From G963422445 sp963422445 (GTDB lineage Bacteria > Pseudomonadota > Alphaproteobacteria > Thalassobaculales > Thalassobaculaceae): 64,000 nucleotides of DNA. The stretch lies in contig OY729512.2 of the NCBI GenBank assembly GCA_963422445.2, forward strand, positions 4,154,001 through 4,218,000. The letters are read 5' to 3'. A model generated the notes under the pieces. That model was not told the origin of the DNA, searched no databases, and saw only the letters and a program-made list of their open reading frames with translations. The stretch's first letter is position 1. The number at the start of each line of letters is the position of its first letter. Of the stretch, positions 1 through 9,458 are shown one piece after another. A program made the translations under genes and the position numbers.

Positions 1-2215
1 GAACAGTACCGTCCACGAGCGTTACCGTTCCCATACCGAGTTTCTGATGAAAAACCCGGTCGCCCACAGCAAAATCCGCCGCAGGCTCACCCGCACCCGG
101 TGTCGGCCTGTTGCCTGGCAGGATCCCGTCTCGGCGCTGGTAACGAGGTTGCGACCGGGGGGCCGCCGCTATCGGAACCGCAGCCGGATCGAGATCCGGC
201 TTCAGCTCGCTCTGTCTCAGCATCATGTCCCACAGACGTCGCGGGACGTCGACCGGTTTGATATGTTTCGCAGGAAGTTCGACGACAAACCTTGACGGGA
301 ACGCATGACGATGCCCGGTGTAATAAAAACGTGTCGCTGCAAAGCTGACTTCCACGATCCGCCGCGCCCGGGTCAGCGCGACATAGGCGAGTCGTCGTTC
401 TTCCTCAAGGCCATTGATCTCGTCCTCATCGATCGCCCTGCTGTTCGGAAACAGGCCGTCTTCCCATCCCGGCAGGAAAACGATATCGAATTCAAGGCCC
501 TTGGCCGCATGCATGGTCATGATGCTGACTTGATCGGACACTCCCGAATCGGTATTCTCCATTACCAGACTGACATGCTCCAAAAACGCGCCGGCACTTT
601 CGAATTCACCCGCGGCATTGATTAGTTCTTCAAGATTTTCGAGCCGGCCGGGCGCTTCGGGGCTCCTGTCGGCCTCAAGCATCGCTATGTAACCCGATTC
701 CTCGAGAACAAGACGAACCAGCCCCGCCGTCGTCCTGTTCGGTTCAAGCTTGCGCCAGCGGTTGAAATCACCAATCATGCCGGCAAGAGCCCGGCGCGCA
801 GCCGAACGCAACTGATCGGTCTCAAGCAATCTTGTCATTGCCGTCCAGAGCGACACAGTCTCGGTCCTGACGTACCGTTGCAACGGTTGCAGGCTTGCTC
901 GACCGATCCCGCGTCGAGGCTTGTTGATAATCCGTTCCAGCGCAAGATCGTCTTCAGGCTGATGCAAGACCCGGAGATAAGCAATGGCGTCGCGAATCTC
1001 CATCCGTTCATAAAAGCGGGCACCACCAATCAGTTGATACGGGATTGCCCGGTCCAGAAAACTCTCTTCAATCTCCCGCGTCTGGGCGCCAGTCCGAACC
1101 AACACCGCTATTTCACGCAACGGCACATTTTCCCGCGAACGCCGTTCAATCTGATCCACAATCTTACGCGCCTCGTCCCGTCCATCATAGGTGGCACGAA
1201 GGATAATCTTTTCGCCAAGATTGCCATCAGTCCACAGGGTCTTGCCAAGCCGCCCCTTGTTGTGGGCGATCAGTCCAGAGGCGGTCGCCAGCACCCGTGA
1301 TGTCGACCGGTAATTCTGCTCCAGCCGGATCACCGCCGCGCCGGGAAAATCCGACTCGAATTTGAGGATGTTCCGCACTTCCGCGCCCCGCCAGCCATAA
1401 ATCGACTGATCGTCATCACCGACGCAGCAAATGTTTCGATGTTCCTGCGCCAGCAGGCGAAGCCAGAGATACTGAACAACATTGGTATCCTGGTATTCGT
1501 CAACAAGAATGTGGCTGAAACGCCGATGATAACGTTGAAGGATCTCGGGATAGTCGCGAAGCAATATCAGACAATGCAGGAGCAGATCGCCAAAATCGGC
1601 CGCATTCAGAGTCCGCAAACGTTCCTGATAGAGCTTGTAGATGTCCTTCATCTGCTTGTTGGCCGAATGAAAATCAGGATCGTCTTCCGAGATGTCATCC
1701 GGCCGCAAGGCACGGTCTTTCCAGCGTTGAATCACGCCGTTCAGATACCGGGCCGGCCACATTTTCGGGTCGAAATCCATCCCGTCCGTGACCTGCTTCA
1801 CCAGCCGAACCTGGTCGTCGGCGTCAAGAATCGTGAAATTCGACTTCAATCCGACGCAATCCGCGTTACTCCGCAGCATCCGCGCACCCATCGCATGGAA
1901 CGTACCGAGCCAAATCTGCTCGACCGCATCGCCGGTCATGGCGGCAACCCGTGCGCGCATTTCCTGTGCCGCCCTGTTGGTAAAGGTGACGGCGAGCACG
2001 GACCAAGGTCTCGCCGCATCGCTCGCAAGCAGATTGGCCAGTCGCGTAGTCAAGGCCCGGGTCTTGCCGGTGCCGGCTCCAGCAAGCACCAGAACCGGCC
2101 CGTCGAGCGTTTCGGCAGCCTCGCGCTGCATCGGGTTCAGTTCGGACAGATAGTGTTCGATCGGCGCGTTGTCTGCCGTTCGGTCTGCATCCGACGGGAC
2201 CCCGGGGTCGGACAT
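1..2215 (-). CDS. uvrD: UvrD/PcrA-type superfamily 1 DNA helicase (3' end outside window)
   Basis: This is an ATP-dependent 3'-5' DNA helicase of the UvrD/PcrA/Rep group, acting in nucleotide excision repair, mismatch repair or replication-fork clearance. The frame is open from an ATG at 2215 to the window edge (about 738 codons). Near the N-terminus are the Q-motif region (LNPMQREAA) and Walker A GAGTGKT at residues 46-52, then AVTFTNRAAQEM and GTFHAMGARML (motifs Ia/Ib). At the window edge the protein reads VFHQKLGMGTVTLVDG, which matches the Tudor-like C-terminal domain of UvrD/PcrA. Only a few tens of residues should therefore be missing. Which paralogue (UvrD, PcrA or Rep) cannot be settled from the visible part. 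Confidence 0.9.
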   Translation of the reverse strand, partial: MSDPGVPSDADRTADNAPIEHYLSELNPMQREAAETLDGPVLVLAGAGTGKTRALTTRLANLLASDAARPWSVLAVTFTNRAAQEMRARVAAMTGDAVEQIWLGTFHAMGARMLRSNADCVGLKSNFTILDADDQVRLVKQVTDGMDFDPKMWPARYLNGVIQRWKDRALRPDDISEDDPDFHSANKQMKDIYKLYQERLRTLNAADFGDLLLHCLILLRDYPEILQRYHRRFSHILVDEYQDTNVVQYLWLRLLAQEHRNICCVGDDDQSIYGWRGAEVRNILKFESDFPGAAVIRLEQNYRSTSRVLATASGLIAHNKGRLGKTLWTDGNLGEKIILRATYDGRDEARKIVDQIERRSRENVPLREIAVLVRTGAQTREIEESFLDRAIPYQLIGGARFYERMEIRDAIAYLRVLHQPEDDLALERIINKPRRGIGRASLQPLQRYVRTETVSLWTAMTRLLETDQLRSAARRALAGMIGDFNRWRKLEPNRTTAGLVRLVLEESGYIAMLEADRSPEAPGRLENLEELINAAGEFESAGAFLEHVSLVMENTDSGVSDQVSIMTMHAAKGLEFDIVFLPGWEDGLFPNSRAIDEDEINGLEEERRLAYVALTRARRIVEVSFAATRFYYTGHRHAFPSRFVVELPAKHIKPVDVPRRLWDMMLRQSELKPDLDPAAVPIAAAPRSQPRYQRRDGILPGNRPTPGAGEPAADFAVGDRVFHQKLGMGTVTLVDGTV

Positions 2216-2327
2216 CGTATTCACCAAGCTCTCCCTGTTTCGTCGCGGGTACGATACCTGATCCGGCCGTCATCATAATCGGCCGAACCGACGGGACAAT
2301 TGTCCGGCAACCGACAGCCGTTCGTGT

Positions 2328-2837
2328 TCAGACCGACGAGCGTCGAATACCGATCGTCCGGCCACATTGTTCTGGCCAAGCCAGACCGCAACCAGCTTCA
2401 GCCAGTCTGGCAATCGCCGTCTGCCGGTCATCGGGAAACACCTCGGCCTGGCGGACTCTGAGATCGATATGCAGCGCCATCATTTCTGATGTCGCTGCGA
2501 GATATTTTTCGGTGTCATGATGCATCTCGTGGAAAATGTGAACCCGTTTGGAATCCGTATCGAGAACCCGGGTCTCGAAGCGCAAAGACGCCCCGTCCGA
2601 CACTTCACGCAGATACGTCGTATGCGACTCGACGATGAACATCGAAAATCCCGTCTGGTGGCGATAGGTTTCACCGAGACCCAGATGATCAAGCAAAATG
2701 TCCGTCGCCTTGTCGAAGGCCACGGCATAGTAACCAACGTTCAGATGGCCGTTGTAGTCGATCCACTCCCGTGGAACGCTCAAGCGGCAGGCGGAGAATG
2801 GGGCGGGTTCACACATGCGCGGACCATAGCAAGACAT
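2328..2837 (-). CDS. Hotdog-fold acyl-CoA thioesterase
   Basis: A 169-residue single hotdog domain of the 4HBT-like thioesterase group. It would hydrolyse an acyl-CoA thioester in the cytoplasm; the substrate is unknown. The motif PREWIDYNGHLNVGYY near residues 22-37 carries the conserved D..GH.N..YY pattern of this family, and the length fits one domain. The ATG at 2837 is preceded by GGGGAGAC, a good ribosome-binding site; a second in-frame ATG seven codons later has none. It is divergent from the transporter at 2891 with about 53 bp between starts, so the two may share a promoter region. Relatives occur in carnitine/betaine catabolic operons, but nothing here proves that role. Confidence 0.75.
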   Translation of the reverse strand: MSCYGPRMCEPAPFSACRLSVPREWIDYNGHLNVGYYAVAFDKATDILLDHLGLGETYRHQTGFSMFIVESHTTYLREVSDGASLRFETRVLDTDSKRVHIFHEMHHDTEKYLAATSEMMALHIDLRVRQAEVFPDDRQTAIARLAEAGCGLAWPEQCGRTIGIRRSSV

Positions 2838-2890
2838 GTCTCCCTCGCAAAGACCCTGACCTGTTTTGACCCGGCCCGGCTGGAGTACCC

Positions 2891-3832
2891 ATGCGACTTT
2901 ACGCCACCCTCACATGGATCGGACGCCATGGCGGTTTACTTCTGCCTTTGGGTCTTGTAATCGGGATCATGGTTCCGCCGTTGTCGCATCTGGCGCGTCC
3001 GCTCGCAGAACCCCTCGTGGTGATATTATTCACCACCTCAATCTACCGGCTCGACCCGCGTGCGATCCTGCGGCAGCTGAGATACCCCGTCGCCTTGATC
3101 TGCGGCATCGCCTGGATCCTGCTGCTGATTCCGTTTCTGGTTTATGCGATTGGAACACTGGTCGAACTGCCACCCGGGCTTTTGGCGGTCACGGTAACCT
3201 GGAGCGCCTGCCCTCCCCTGGTGTCGATACCGGGACTGGCACTTCTATTCGGCCTCAATGGCGCCGTCGCATTGGTCGTTCTGATCGGCGCGGCGCTGGT
3301 CTTCACAGTTAGCCTGCCGCTCCTGCTTTCTTTCCTGCTTGCCGACTTCCTGCCGTTCGAAACGATCACCCTCCTGTTCCGGCTCCTGACACTCGTATCG
3401 TTCTGCCTGATCGCGGGACAGGGGCTGCGATGCCTGGTTGGCCACCATCAGGCCGAACGGCATAGCCGCTTCGCTGATGGCGTCCTGGTAGTGCTCCTGT
3501 CCCTGTTCGCAATATCGATCATGGGCGGGTTTCACACGGCCATGGCGACCACGCCCGATCGTATTCCGCTCTTCATTGCCGCGACATTCGTCGCGAGCAT
3601 CGGGCTTCAGATCATGACCGTTCCGTTGTTCCACCTATTCAAGCGGCGCACTGGTGGCGCGATTGCCCTCGCTGCAGGCAATCGGAACATTTCGATCATG
3701 TTGCCGGTTGCCGGCGACAGCCTCGGCAACGACCTGGTGCTGTTCCTGGCCGTCATCCAGTTCCCGATCTATCTTCTGCCGTTGATCGTCGGACCGGCGT
3801 ATCGGCGGTATTGCCGACAGGAGCCGCCATGA
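2891..3832 (+). CDS. Bile acid:sodium symporter-like (BASS family) membrane protein
   Basis: A very hydrophobic 313-residue protein with about nine or ten predicted transmembrane stretches, among them residues 13-30, 63-92, 113-150, 165-180 and 190-210. The size and the late motif AGNRNISIMLP (around residues 258-268) resemble the conserved cross-over region of BASS/ArsB-like secondary transporters. It probably moves an organic anion across the inner membrane; the substrate cannot be read from the sequence. The ATG at 2891 follows GGAG four bases upstream. It is the first of three co-directional genes (transporter, nicotinamidase-like, TauD-like) that may be co-expressed, although the gap to the next gene is about 210 bp. 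Confidence 0.7.
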   Translation: MRLYATLTWIGRHGGLLLPLGLVIGIMVPPLSHLARPLAEPLVVILFTTSIYRLDPRAILRQLRYPVALICGIAWILLLIPFLVYAIGTLVELPPGLLAVTVTWSACPPLVSIPGLALLFGLNGAVALVVLIGAALVFTVSLPLLLSFLLADFLPFETITLLFRLLTLVSFCLIAGQGLRCLVGHHQAERHSRFADGVLVVLLSLFAISIMGGFHTAMATTPDRIPLFIAATFVASIGLQIMTVPLFHLFKRRTGGAIALAAGNRNISIMLPVAGDSLGNDLVLFLAVIQFPIYLLPLIVGPAYRRYCRQEPP

Positions 3833-4045
3833 CCCGGCCCGCGAAACATCACGCGTCATGCGATTGCTGGAGAATGCGTGCCTGTCGACCGGGACCAGTG
3901 TCTCGCCCGTGCCGACGGCCGCGCGACCCGATCCGCGAATCGGCATTCGTTGAATTGTCTTGAACCCGCGGTCACTCACGATCCATATTGTCAGAAGACG
4001 ATCCGGACATTGGCTGCAACGCTTGGACTCAACCCGGAAACCGCA

Positions 4046-4786
4046 ATGACATCCGACACGCCCCCAGACGCCCTGATCTCGGCGTTGCAGAGCGCAATGC
4101 CGATCGCGCCCGGCCCGATTATCCTCGGACACGACCCGGTCGGCCTTGTGATCGTTGACGAAGTCAATGGCTTTGCAACGGTCGGAGCCGGCAATCTCGC
4201 TCCCCCTATCCATGACGACGCAGTTGCACGAATGGTCAGTGAAACCGATGTCCTGGCACGCGCCTTCACCGAACGGACCTGGAAAATTCTCGCGTTCCTC
4301 GACACCCACGAACCCGGCAAGGCGGAACCCCCCTACCCTCCGCATTGCGAACGCGGTACCGGCGAAGAGGATCTGGTCCCGGACCTCTCCTGGCTCGAAA
4401 CCGATGCCAACACGACCCTGATACGCAAGGACTGCATCAACGGTTTTATCGGGGCGATCCAGACCGATGGAACCAATTCTGTGGTCGACTGGGTTCGGGC
4501 TAACCGGCTGAGTACCTTGCTTGTGGTCGGCATCTGCACCGATATCTGTGTCATGGACTTCGTTCTGACCTTACTGTCCGCGCGCAATCATGACCTGATG
4601 CCGGGATTGCGCGATGTCGTGATTCATATTCCCGGGTGTTCCACATATGATCTGCCGCGAGCGACAGCACGAGAGCTTGGATTACCGGAAACGCTGGCAC
4701 ATCCAGCCGCCGCGACCGGTTATATGGGGCTTTATTTCATGGCTTCACGCGGTGCGATACTGACGAACGCGATTACATTGACCTGA
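4046..4786 (+). CDS. Nicotinamidase-like isochorismatase-family hydrolase
   Basis: A 246-residue cysteine hydrolase of the isochorismatase superfamily. The visible triad is D38 (VIVDEVNGF), K128 (IRKDCINGF) and C168 (ICTDICV). A metal-site pattern DTHEP (D86, H88) is followed by PPYPPHCERGTGEEDLV with H100, an arrangement characteristic of nicotinamidases. The EPPYPPHC stretch is closest in style to the plant-type enzymes. The likely reaction is nicotinamide to nicotinate plus ammonia in NAD salvage. The frame is open upstream to 3878, but those 56 residues do not look like the family; the ATG at 4046 (weak GGAAA upstream) puts the first strand in the usual place. A related amide substrate is possible. 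Confidence 0.75.
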   Translation: MTSDTPPDALISALQSAMPIAPGPIILGHDPVGLVIVDEVNGFATVGAGNLAPPIHDDAVARMVSETDVLARAFTERTWKILAFLDTHEPGKAEPPYPPHCERGTGEEDLVPDLSWLETDANTTLIRKDCINGFIGAIQTDGTNSVVDWVRANRLSTLLVVGICTDICVMDFVLTLLSARNHDLMPGLRDVVIHIPGCSTYDLPRATARELGLPETLAHPAAATGYMGLYFMASRGAILTNAITLT

Positions 4787-4834
4787 TCGTCGCGGCGTCG
4801 CCGCGACAGACCCTCCGACCCTAGTGTAACCATC

Positions 4835-5863
4835 ATGACCAAGAGCCGGTTTCTCCCGTTCGATCATCCCGCGGCCTGGACGACAGCGGACGTCAGTTCA
4901 CCCGACGACGTCGCAATCGACCTCGCACCCGCCCATATCGCCGCGTTCGATGACGCTCTGGCACAGGCAAAGACTGCCGGACACAGCCATTCGGCAATGA
5001 CTCCGGAGACGTTTCCGCTTTCGGAGATCGCAGCGGATGTCGACGCATGGAAGACAGAGCTGCGGACTGGACGCGGGATCGTGCTATTACGGGGACTGCC
5101 AGTCGAGCGATACCGGGCATCCGATCTGCAATTGCTTGCACTTGGCATCGGTTGCCATTTCGGGCGCCCGGTCTCCCAGAGTGCCCTCGGCGACCTGGTC
5201 GGTGAAGTGGTGAATGTCGGAGACAAGGACCGGCGCGAGCGAGCGTATCGCAGCAGCCAGGAACTGAATCTTCATACCGATCGCTGCGACCATATCGGAA
5301 TGCTGTGCGTGCGGCCAGCGATCACCGGAGGGATCAGCGGCTATGCCAGCGCATTGGCGATCCACAATATCATTCTCGAGGAACGGCCAGATTTGCTGTC
5401 GTGCCTCTACGACGGATTCTTCCATCACCGGTTTGGCGAACAGGCGCCTGGGGATCCTCTGGTTACGATGGAACGCATCCCGATCTATTCCGTGACCAGC
5501 GGAGTGGCGAATGTCATCTATATTCGCGGCTATATCGATCTCGCAGCCGAGGAAGGCCATGTCACGTTGAGCGACCGGGAATACGAGGCGCTGGACTACA
5601 TGGACAGCGTCTGCAACCGTCCGGAGGTGAGGCTGGATTTTCGCCTGGAACCAGGTGATTTCGCGCTGACCAACAACTGCCACTTGCTGCATACCCGCAC
5701 GGCGTTCGAAGACGCGGACGATCCGGCGCGGAAACGTTACCTGCTCCGCATCTGGTTACGCGAAGACGGGCGCCCGATGGTGCCCGGCGTCTATCTCCAC
5801 AAGGGCGCCAACGGCATCGCGCCACGCGCGGGCAAGGGAACATATTACCAGACCGCCACCTGA
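4835..5863 (+). CDS. TauD/TfdA-family Fe(II)/2-oxoglutarate dioxygenase
   Basis: A 342-residue protein with the jelly-roll dioxygenase signature. The iron ligands are H147 and D149 (ELNLHTDRCD) and the distal H286 (NCHLLHTRTAF); R301/R305 in KRYLLRIWLR is positioned to bind 2-oxoglutarate. Such enzymes hydroxylate small organic acids, sulfonates or quaternary amines with O2 and 2-oxoglutarate. The sequence looks more like the broad TauD/clavaminate-synthase-like group than true taurine dioxygenase. It starts 49 bp after the nicotinamidase-like gene, which suggests one transcript. The actual substrate is unknown. Confidence 0.8.
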   Translation: MTKSRFLPFDHPAAWTTADVSSPDDVAIDLAPAHIAAFDDALAQAKTAGHSHSAMTPETFPLSEIAADVDAWKTELRTGRGIVLLRGLPVERYRASDLQLLALGIGCHFGRPVSQSALGDLVGEVVNVGDKDRRERAYRSSQELNLHTDRCDHIGMLCVRPAITGGISGYASALAIHNIILEERPDLLSCLYDGFFHHRFGEQAPGDPLVTMERIPIYSVTSGVANVIYIRGYIDLAAEEGHVTLSDREYEALDYMDSVCNRPEVRLDFRLEPGDFALTNNCHLLHTRTAFEDADDPARKRYLLRIWLREDGRPMVPGVYLHKGANGIAPRAGKGTYYQTAT

Positions 5864-6192
5864 TGATGCATCCGATAAACAGGGACCATGGCCGTGGACT
5901 GCCGCGGGCCTGGTTCCGGCCCATCTTGGCGCCTCCCGAAACCCGCAATCGATCACTCGCGGCGCGTGGTGACTATGGGTATGATCCGGCAAGATGAAGG
6001 GAATTGTTTTCGCTTTCTGCACGTTCCAGAGCCAACGGCTCGCAAATCGAACATCACGCTCGTACACATTCTTTAACTGATCCATACAGTCGACAAGACC
6101 AAGTAAATAACCTAGCCAGACTGTCTCTCAAGCATTGAATGAATTGCAAAACGACAGACTCAAGCGTGACACGACAACCATAATATTTTCGT
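5864..6192 (+). other. Non-coding stretch before the first IS1595 copy
   Basis: About 330 bp with no convincing gene. Base composition becomes AT-richer towards 6100-6190. This probably was the promoter side of the ardC-like gene before the IS1595 copy landed at 6193. I recognise no terminator or regulatory site. Confidence 0.4.
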
Positions 6193-7243
6193 ACCGCTTA
6201 TGCAGATGGTTCCGGTCGCGAGAGTTTGCCACCAGATGTTGAGGTTGAGGTTAGGGCGGGGGAGCGGGTAGAATGCTCCCGATACGTTCCTGCCGACGGA
6301 GCCACCACATGAAACAGGTCCCCGACAGCCTCCTCGCCTTCCAGCACATGGTCCCGGACGATGACGCTTGCGCCGCCTGGCTGATCGAAATGCGCTGGCC
6401 GGACGGCTTCGTCTGTCCCAGGTGCGGCCATGAAAAGGGATGGGCGCTGCGCAGAAAAGCACACACCTTCGCGTGCACCGGCTGCCGCCGGCAGACCTCG
6501 GTGACGGCCGGGACGATCCTGCACGCCAGCAAGCTGCCGCTCACCGTCTGGTTCTGGGCCGCCGACCTGATGGCGACCCACTCCAACGGCATCTCTGCCT
6601 TGCAGCTCCAGAAACAGCTCGCTATCGGCTCTTACCGCAGCGCCTGGCTGCTCGCCCACAAGCTGCGCGCCAGCATGGTCGAGCCCGAGCGCAACCCGTT
6701 GTCGGGCCTGGTGGACATCGACGAGGCCAGCCTTCCATTCCGGACCAAAGACGATCCTCCCACCGGAGGGCAAGGACGCAGCCACGACGGCAAGATGCTC
6801 ATCGTCGGCGCCATCGAACTCGGGGACGGAAACATCCCAGGCCGCCTGCGGCTGGCCGAAATCTCCTCCTACGGCGCCGCCGACCTCGGACACTTCGTCG
6901 AAACCGCCACCGATCCCGACGCCATCGCGAAAACCGACGGCTGGTCCGGCTACGCTGCGGTCCCCGCCGATCGCCACAATGTCCATGTCGTCGGGAAGAC
7001 CGCCGCTCACCTCGTCCTGCCGTGGATCCACCAAGTCTTCTCCAACCTCAAAGGATGGGCGCAAGGCGTCTACCACGGGCTGCGCCGCAAGCATCTGCAA
7101 GCCTATCTTGATGAGTTCGTCTTTCGCTTCAACCGCCGCAAAACCCGCCACGATGCTTTCCACTCGCTCTTCCGCCTCGCCACCAATGCACAACCCCTTA
7201 CCTGCAGCATGTTGATAGAACCGGAACCATCTGCATAAGCGGT
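6193..7243 (+). mobile_element. IS1595-family element (ISXO2-like), copy A, complete, 1051 bp
   Basis: Terminal inverted repeats begin ACCGCTTATGCAGATGG on the left and end CCATCTGCATAAGCGGT on the right. The 8-bp target duplication ATTTTCGT is at 6185-6192 and 7244-7251. Eight bp is the usual duplication for IS1595-type elements. It lies about 25 bp upstream of the ardC start codon and so separates that gene from its original promoter. Three more full-length or deleted copies and one miniature are in the window. Confidence 0.95.
6309..7238 (+). CDS. IS1595-family transposase (copy A)
   Basis: A 309-residue DDE transposase. An N-terminal zinc ribbon (CPRCGHEKGWAL ... FACTGCRRQT) is followed by the ISXO2-like catalytic domain (LVDIDEASLPF, KTDGWSGYAAV, and HVVGKTAAHLVLPWIHQVFSNL near the end). 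The ATG at 6309 begins MKQVPDSLLAF, the same start as the intact copy at 31423. It appears full length and potentially active. An extra 12 codons upstream lie within the terminal repeat region and are unlikely to be used. Confidence 0.93.
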   Translation: MKQVPDSLLAFQHMVPDDDACAAWLIEMRWPDGFVCPRCGHEKGWALRRKAHTFACTGCRRQTSVTAGTILHASKLPLTVWFWAADLMATHSNGISALQLQKQLAIGSYRSAWLLAHKLRASMVEPERNPLSGLVDIDEASLPFRTKDDPPTGGQGRSHDGKMLIVGAIELGDGNIPGRLRLAEISSYGAADLGHFVETATDPDAIAKTDGWSGYAAVPADRHNVHVVGKTAAHLVLPWIHQVFSNLKGWAQGVYHGLRRKHLQAYLDEFVFRFNRRKTRHDAFHSLFRLATNAQPLTCSMLIEPEPSA

Positions 7244-7636
7244 ATTTTCGTTTCATAATCGAGGAGGAATGTTCGATGGCTATTCCCGGTAAGGAGAAAA
7301 CAGCGTCTCTGAGCCCTCATCAGCTGAACGCGATCACCGATGAGATCATTAAATCCATGGAAAAAGGGCGGCCTCCATGGGTCATGCCCTGGTCCGGTAC
7401 GGACTGCACATTGATCATGGGAGCGAAACGTTACACCATTAACGATATCCCCAAAAATATCGGATCTCCCGATAAATCATACTCTCTTCCGTTTAACATG
7501 ATGATTTTGAATATGATAAGAAATTCCCGTGGATTTAAAACAAACTTCTGGATTACTCCCGAGCGAATCGGAAACCTTGATGCAAAACCGAAATCTGGTG
7601 AATCTCCTGCTTTTGTGATTTCAATGTTTGCGGCTA

Positions 7637-8814
7637 GTGTCCTGTACGCAAAGTTCGTATTGTTAAGGGGGTGGTGTCGATTCGGGGGGCATGGTGATGC
7701 GACTTTCGGTGGAGATCAAGCTGAGCGCGGACGAGCGCAACGAGCTTGAGCGGCTGGCGCGCGGGCGCAAAGTCTGGCGAGGCCTGTCCGATCGGGCGCA
7801 CATCGTGCTGCTGGCGGCCGAAGGGCTTACCAATGTGCAGATTGGGAGCGTGCTGGGCGTGACCAGCCAGACCGCCAGGAAGTGGCGCAATCGCTTCGCA
7901 GAGCATCGTCTTGACGGGCTTGACGACGAGCCGCGCTCCGGCCGTCCCCGGCGCATCGATGACGACGCCGTGGCCGAGGTGGTGCGCAAGACGCTTGAGG
8001 AGAAGCCTCGTGACGCGACCCAATGGAGCACGCGCTCGATGGCGCAGGCGACGGGGTATGCGCCGTCGACGGTCAATCGCATCTGGCGAGCCTTTTCCCT
8101 TCAGCCGCACAGGAGCGAGACCTTCAAGCTCTCGGCAGACCCCTACTTCGTGGACAAGACGCGCGACATCGTGGGGCTCTACGTGGACCCGCCGCAGCAT
8201 GCCATGGTCCTCTGCGTGGACGAGAAATCGCAGGTTCAGGCCCTCGATCGCACCCAGCCGCTGCTGCCGCTGCGCCCGGGGCAGGTCGAGCGGCGCACTC
8301 ACGATTACAAGCGCAACGGCACGACCTCGCTCTTCGCAGCCCTTGACGTCGCCACAGGCAAGGTCATCGGACAGTGCTATCGGCGCCACCGCAGCGTGGA
8401 GTTCCGCAAGTTCCTGGATCACGTCGAGGCCAACGTGCCGCCCGACCTCGAGATCCACATCGTCATGGACAACTACTCGACCCACAAGACGAAGACGATC
8501 CGCGACTGGTTCGCCCGGCGACCGCGCTGGCATGTTCACTTCACCCCGACCTCTGCCTCGTGGCTCAACCAAGTCGAGCGCTTCTTCGCCGATCTGACAG
8601 AGAAGCAGATCCGGCGCGGGGTTCACCGATCGACCGTCGAGCTGGAGCAGGCGATCACCGGGTACATCGACACCGTCAACGAGGACCCCAAGCCCTTCCA
8701 CTGGCACAAGACAGCCGATGAAATCCTGGCGTCCATCAAGCGCTTCTGCCTCAGGACCCTCGAAACCGCTGCAGCCGCAACATCATAACGGTACGAACTT
8801 TGGAATCAGGACAC
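7637..8814 (+). mobile_element. IS630-family element, copy A, 1178 bp, inserted in ardC
   Basis: Inserted at a TA dinucleotide, duplicated at 7635-7636 and 8815-8816, the hallmark of IS630/Tc1-mariner elements. The ends are GTGTCCTG and CAGGACAC, with imperfect inner repeats (CAAAGTTCGTA versus TACGAACTTTG). An essentially identical copy sits at 59289-60466. I spotted one base difference: A8700 versus G60352, His versus Arg in the transposase. Confidence 0.95.
7691..8788 (+). CDS. IS630-family transposase (copy A)
   Basis: A 365-residue transposase. An N-terminal helix-turn-helix (LTNVQIGSVLGVTSQTARKW) is followed by the DDE domain: LCVDEKSQVQALDR (first D), IHIVMDNYSTHK (second D) and LNQVERFFADLTEK (E). 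Full length and apparently intact. Confidence 0.95.
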   Translation: MVMRLSVEIKLSADERNELERLARGRKVWRGLSDRAHIVLLAAEGLTNVQIGSVLGVTSQTARKWRNRFAEHRLDGLDDEPRSGRPRRIDDDAVAEVVRKTLEEKPRDATQWSTRSMAQATGYAPSTVNRIWRAFSLQPHRSETFKLSADPYFVDKTRDIVGLYVDPPQHAMVLCVDEKSQVQALDRTQPLLPLRPGQVERRTHDYKRNGTTSLFAALDVATGKVIGQCYRRHRSVEFRKFLDHVEANVPPDLEIHIVMDNYSTHKTKTIRDWFARRPRWHVHFTPTSASWLNQVERFFADLTEKQIRRGVHRSTVELEQAITGYIDTVNEDPKPFHWHKTADEILASIKRFCLRTLETAAAATS

Positions 8815-9458
8815 TAGTAAAGGATATTCCGGGTATGCGATGCGCGCCAATTATCTATATAATATAGAACAGATCGAGGATTTTGAACGCGCCCTCGGTC
8901 TTTCACTGGTTTACGGATCTGCTCCGGAAATAACTTACAAGAAGGCAGATGAATTTTTCAAAACCGTCGGCGACTGGTCGCCAGGTCCAGACGATCTTTA
9001 TGGCCTGAGAGGTCCGCATTATTTTCGAAAAATCCGGATTGAAGAAGGCGGAAGCAGAGCCTGCTATATACCGGATCGCGATCTGGTGGAAATGCCGAAA
9101 CGATCTGCCTTCATTCAACAAGACGAAGAGACCGCTGCAGAAGCCATGTATTGGTCGACGTTAAGCCATGAATCTATTCATTGGACTGGTCATAAAGGGC
9201 GACTCGATCGCCTGGCCGAAAATCCTTTCTCTTCGGATTATGGAATTCATTACGCGACAGAAGAAATTGTGGCCGAGCTCGGGTCCGTGTATCTCTGCGC
9301 TCATCTCGGTATTGAAAAACTCTCGACACACGCGGATTATATTTCCAGTTGGGCCTCGGTGTTAAGGCGTCGTACAAAAGAGCTTTATCTCGATTTTATA
9401 GACATGTCTTTTCAGGCAAAGGCCGCCTATGATTATCTGGTCAAGCTGAAAAACGATA

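Noticed and set aside
1439..2278. 279-codon plus-strand frame
   Set aside because: Antisense to the UvrD-type helicase, whose minus-strand frame shows all helicase motifs.
6198..7256. Long minus-strand frame opposite the IS1595 transposase (also seen at the other copies)
   Set aside because: GC-rich antisense shadow: it repeats at every copy and changes with the real gene's deletions. There is no family motif.
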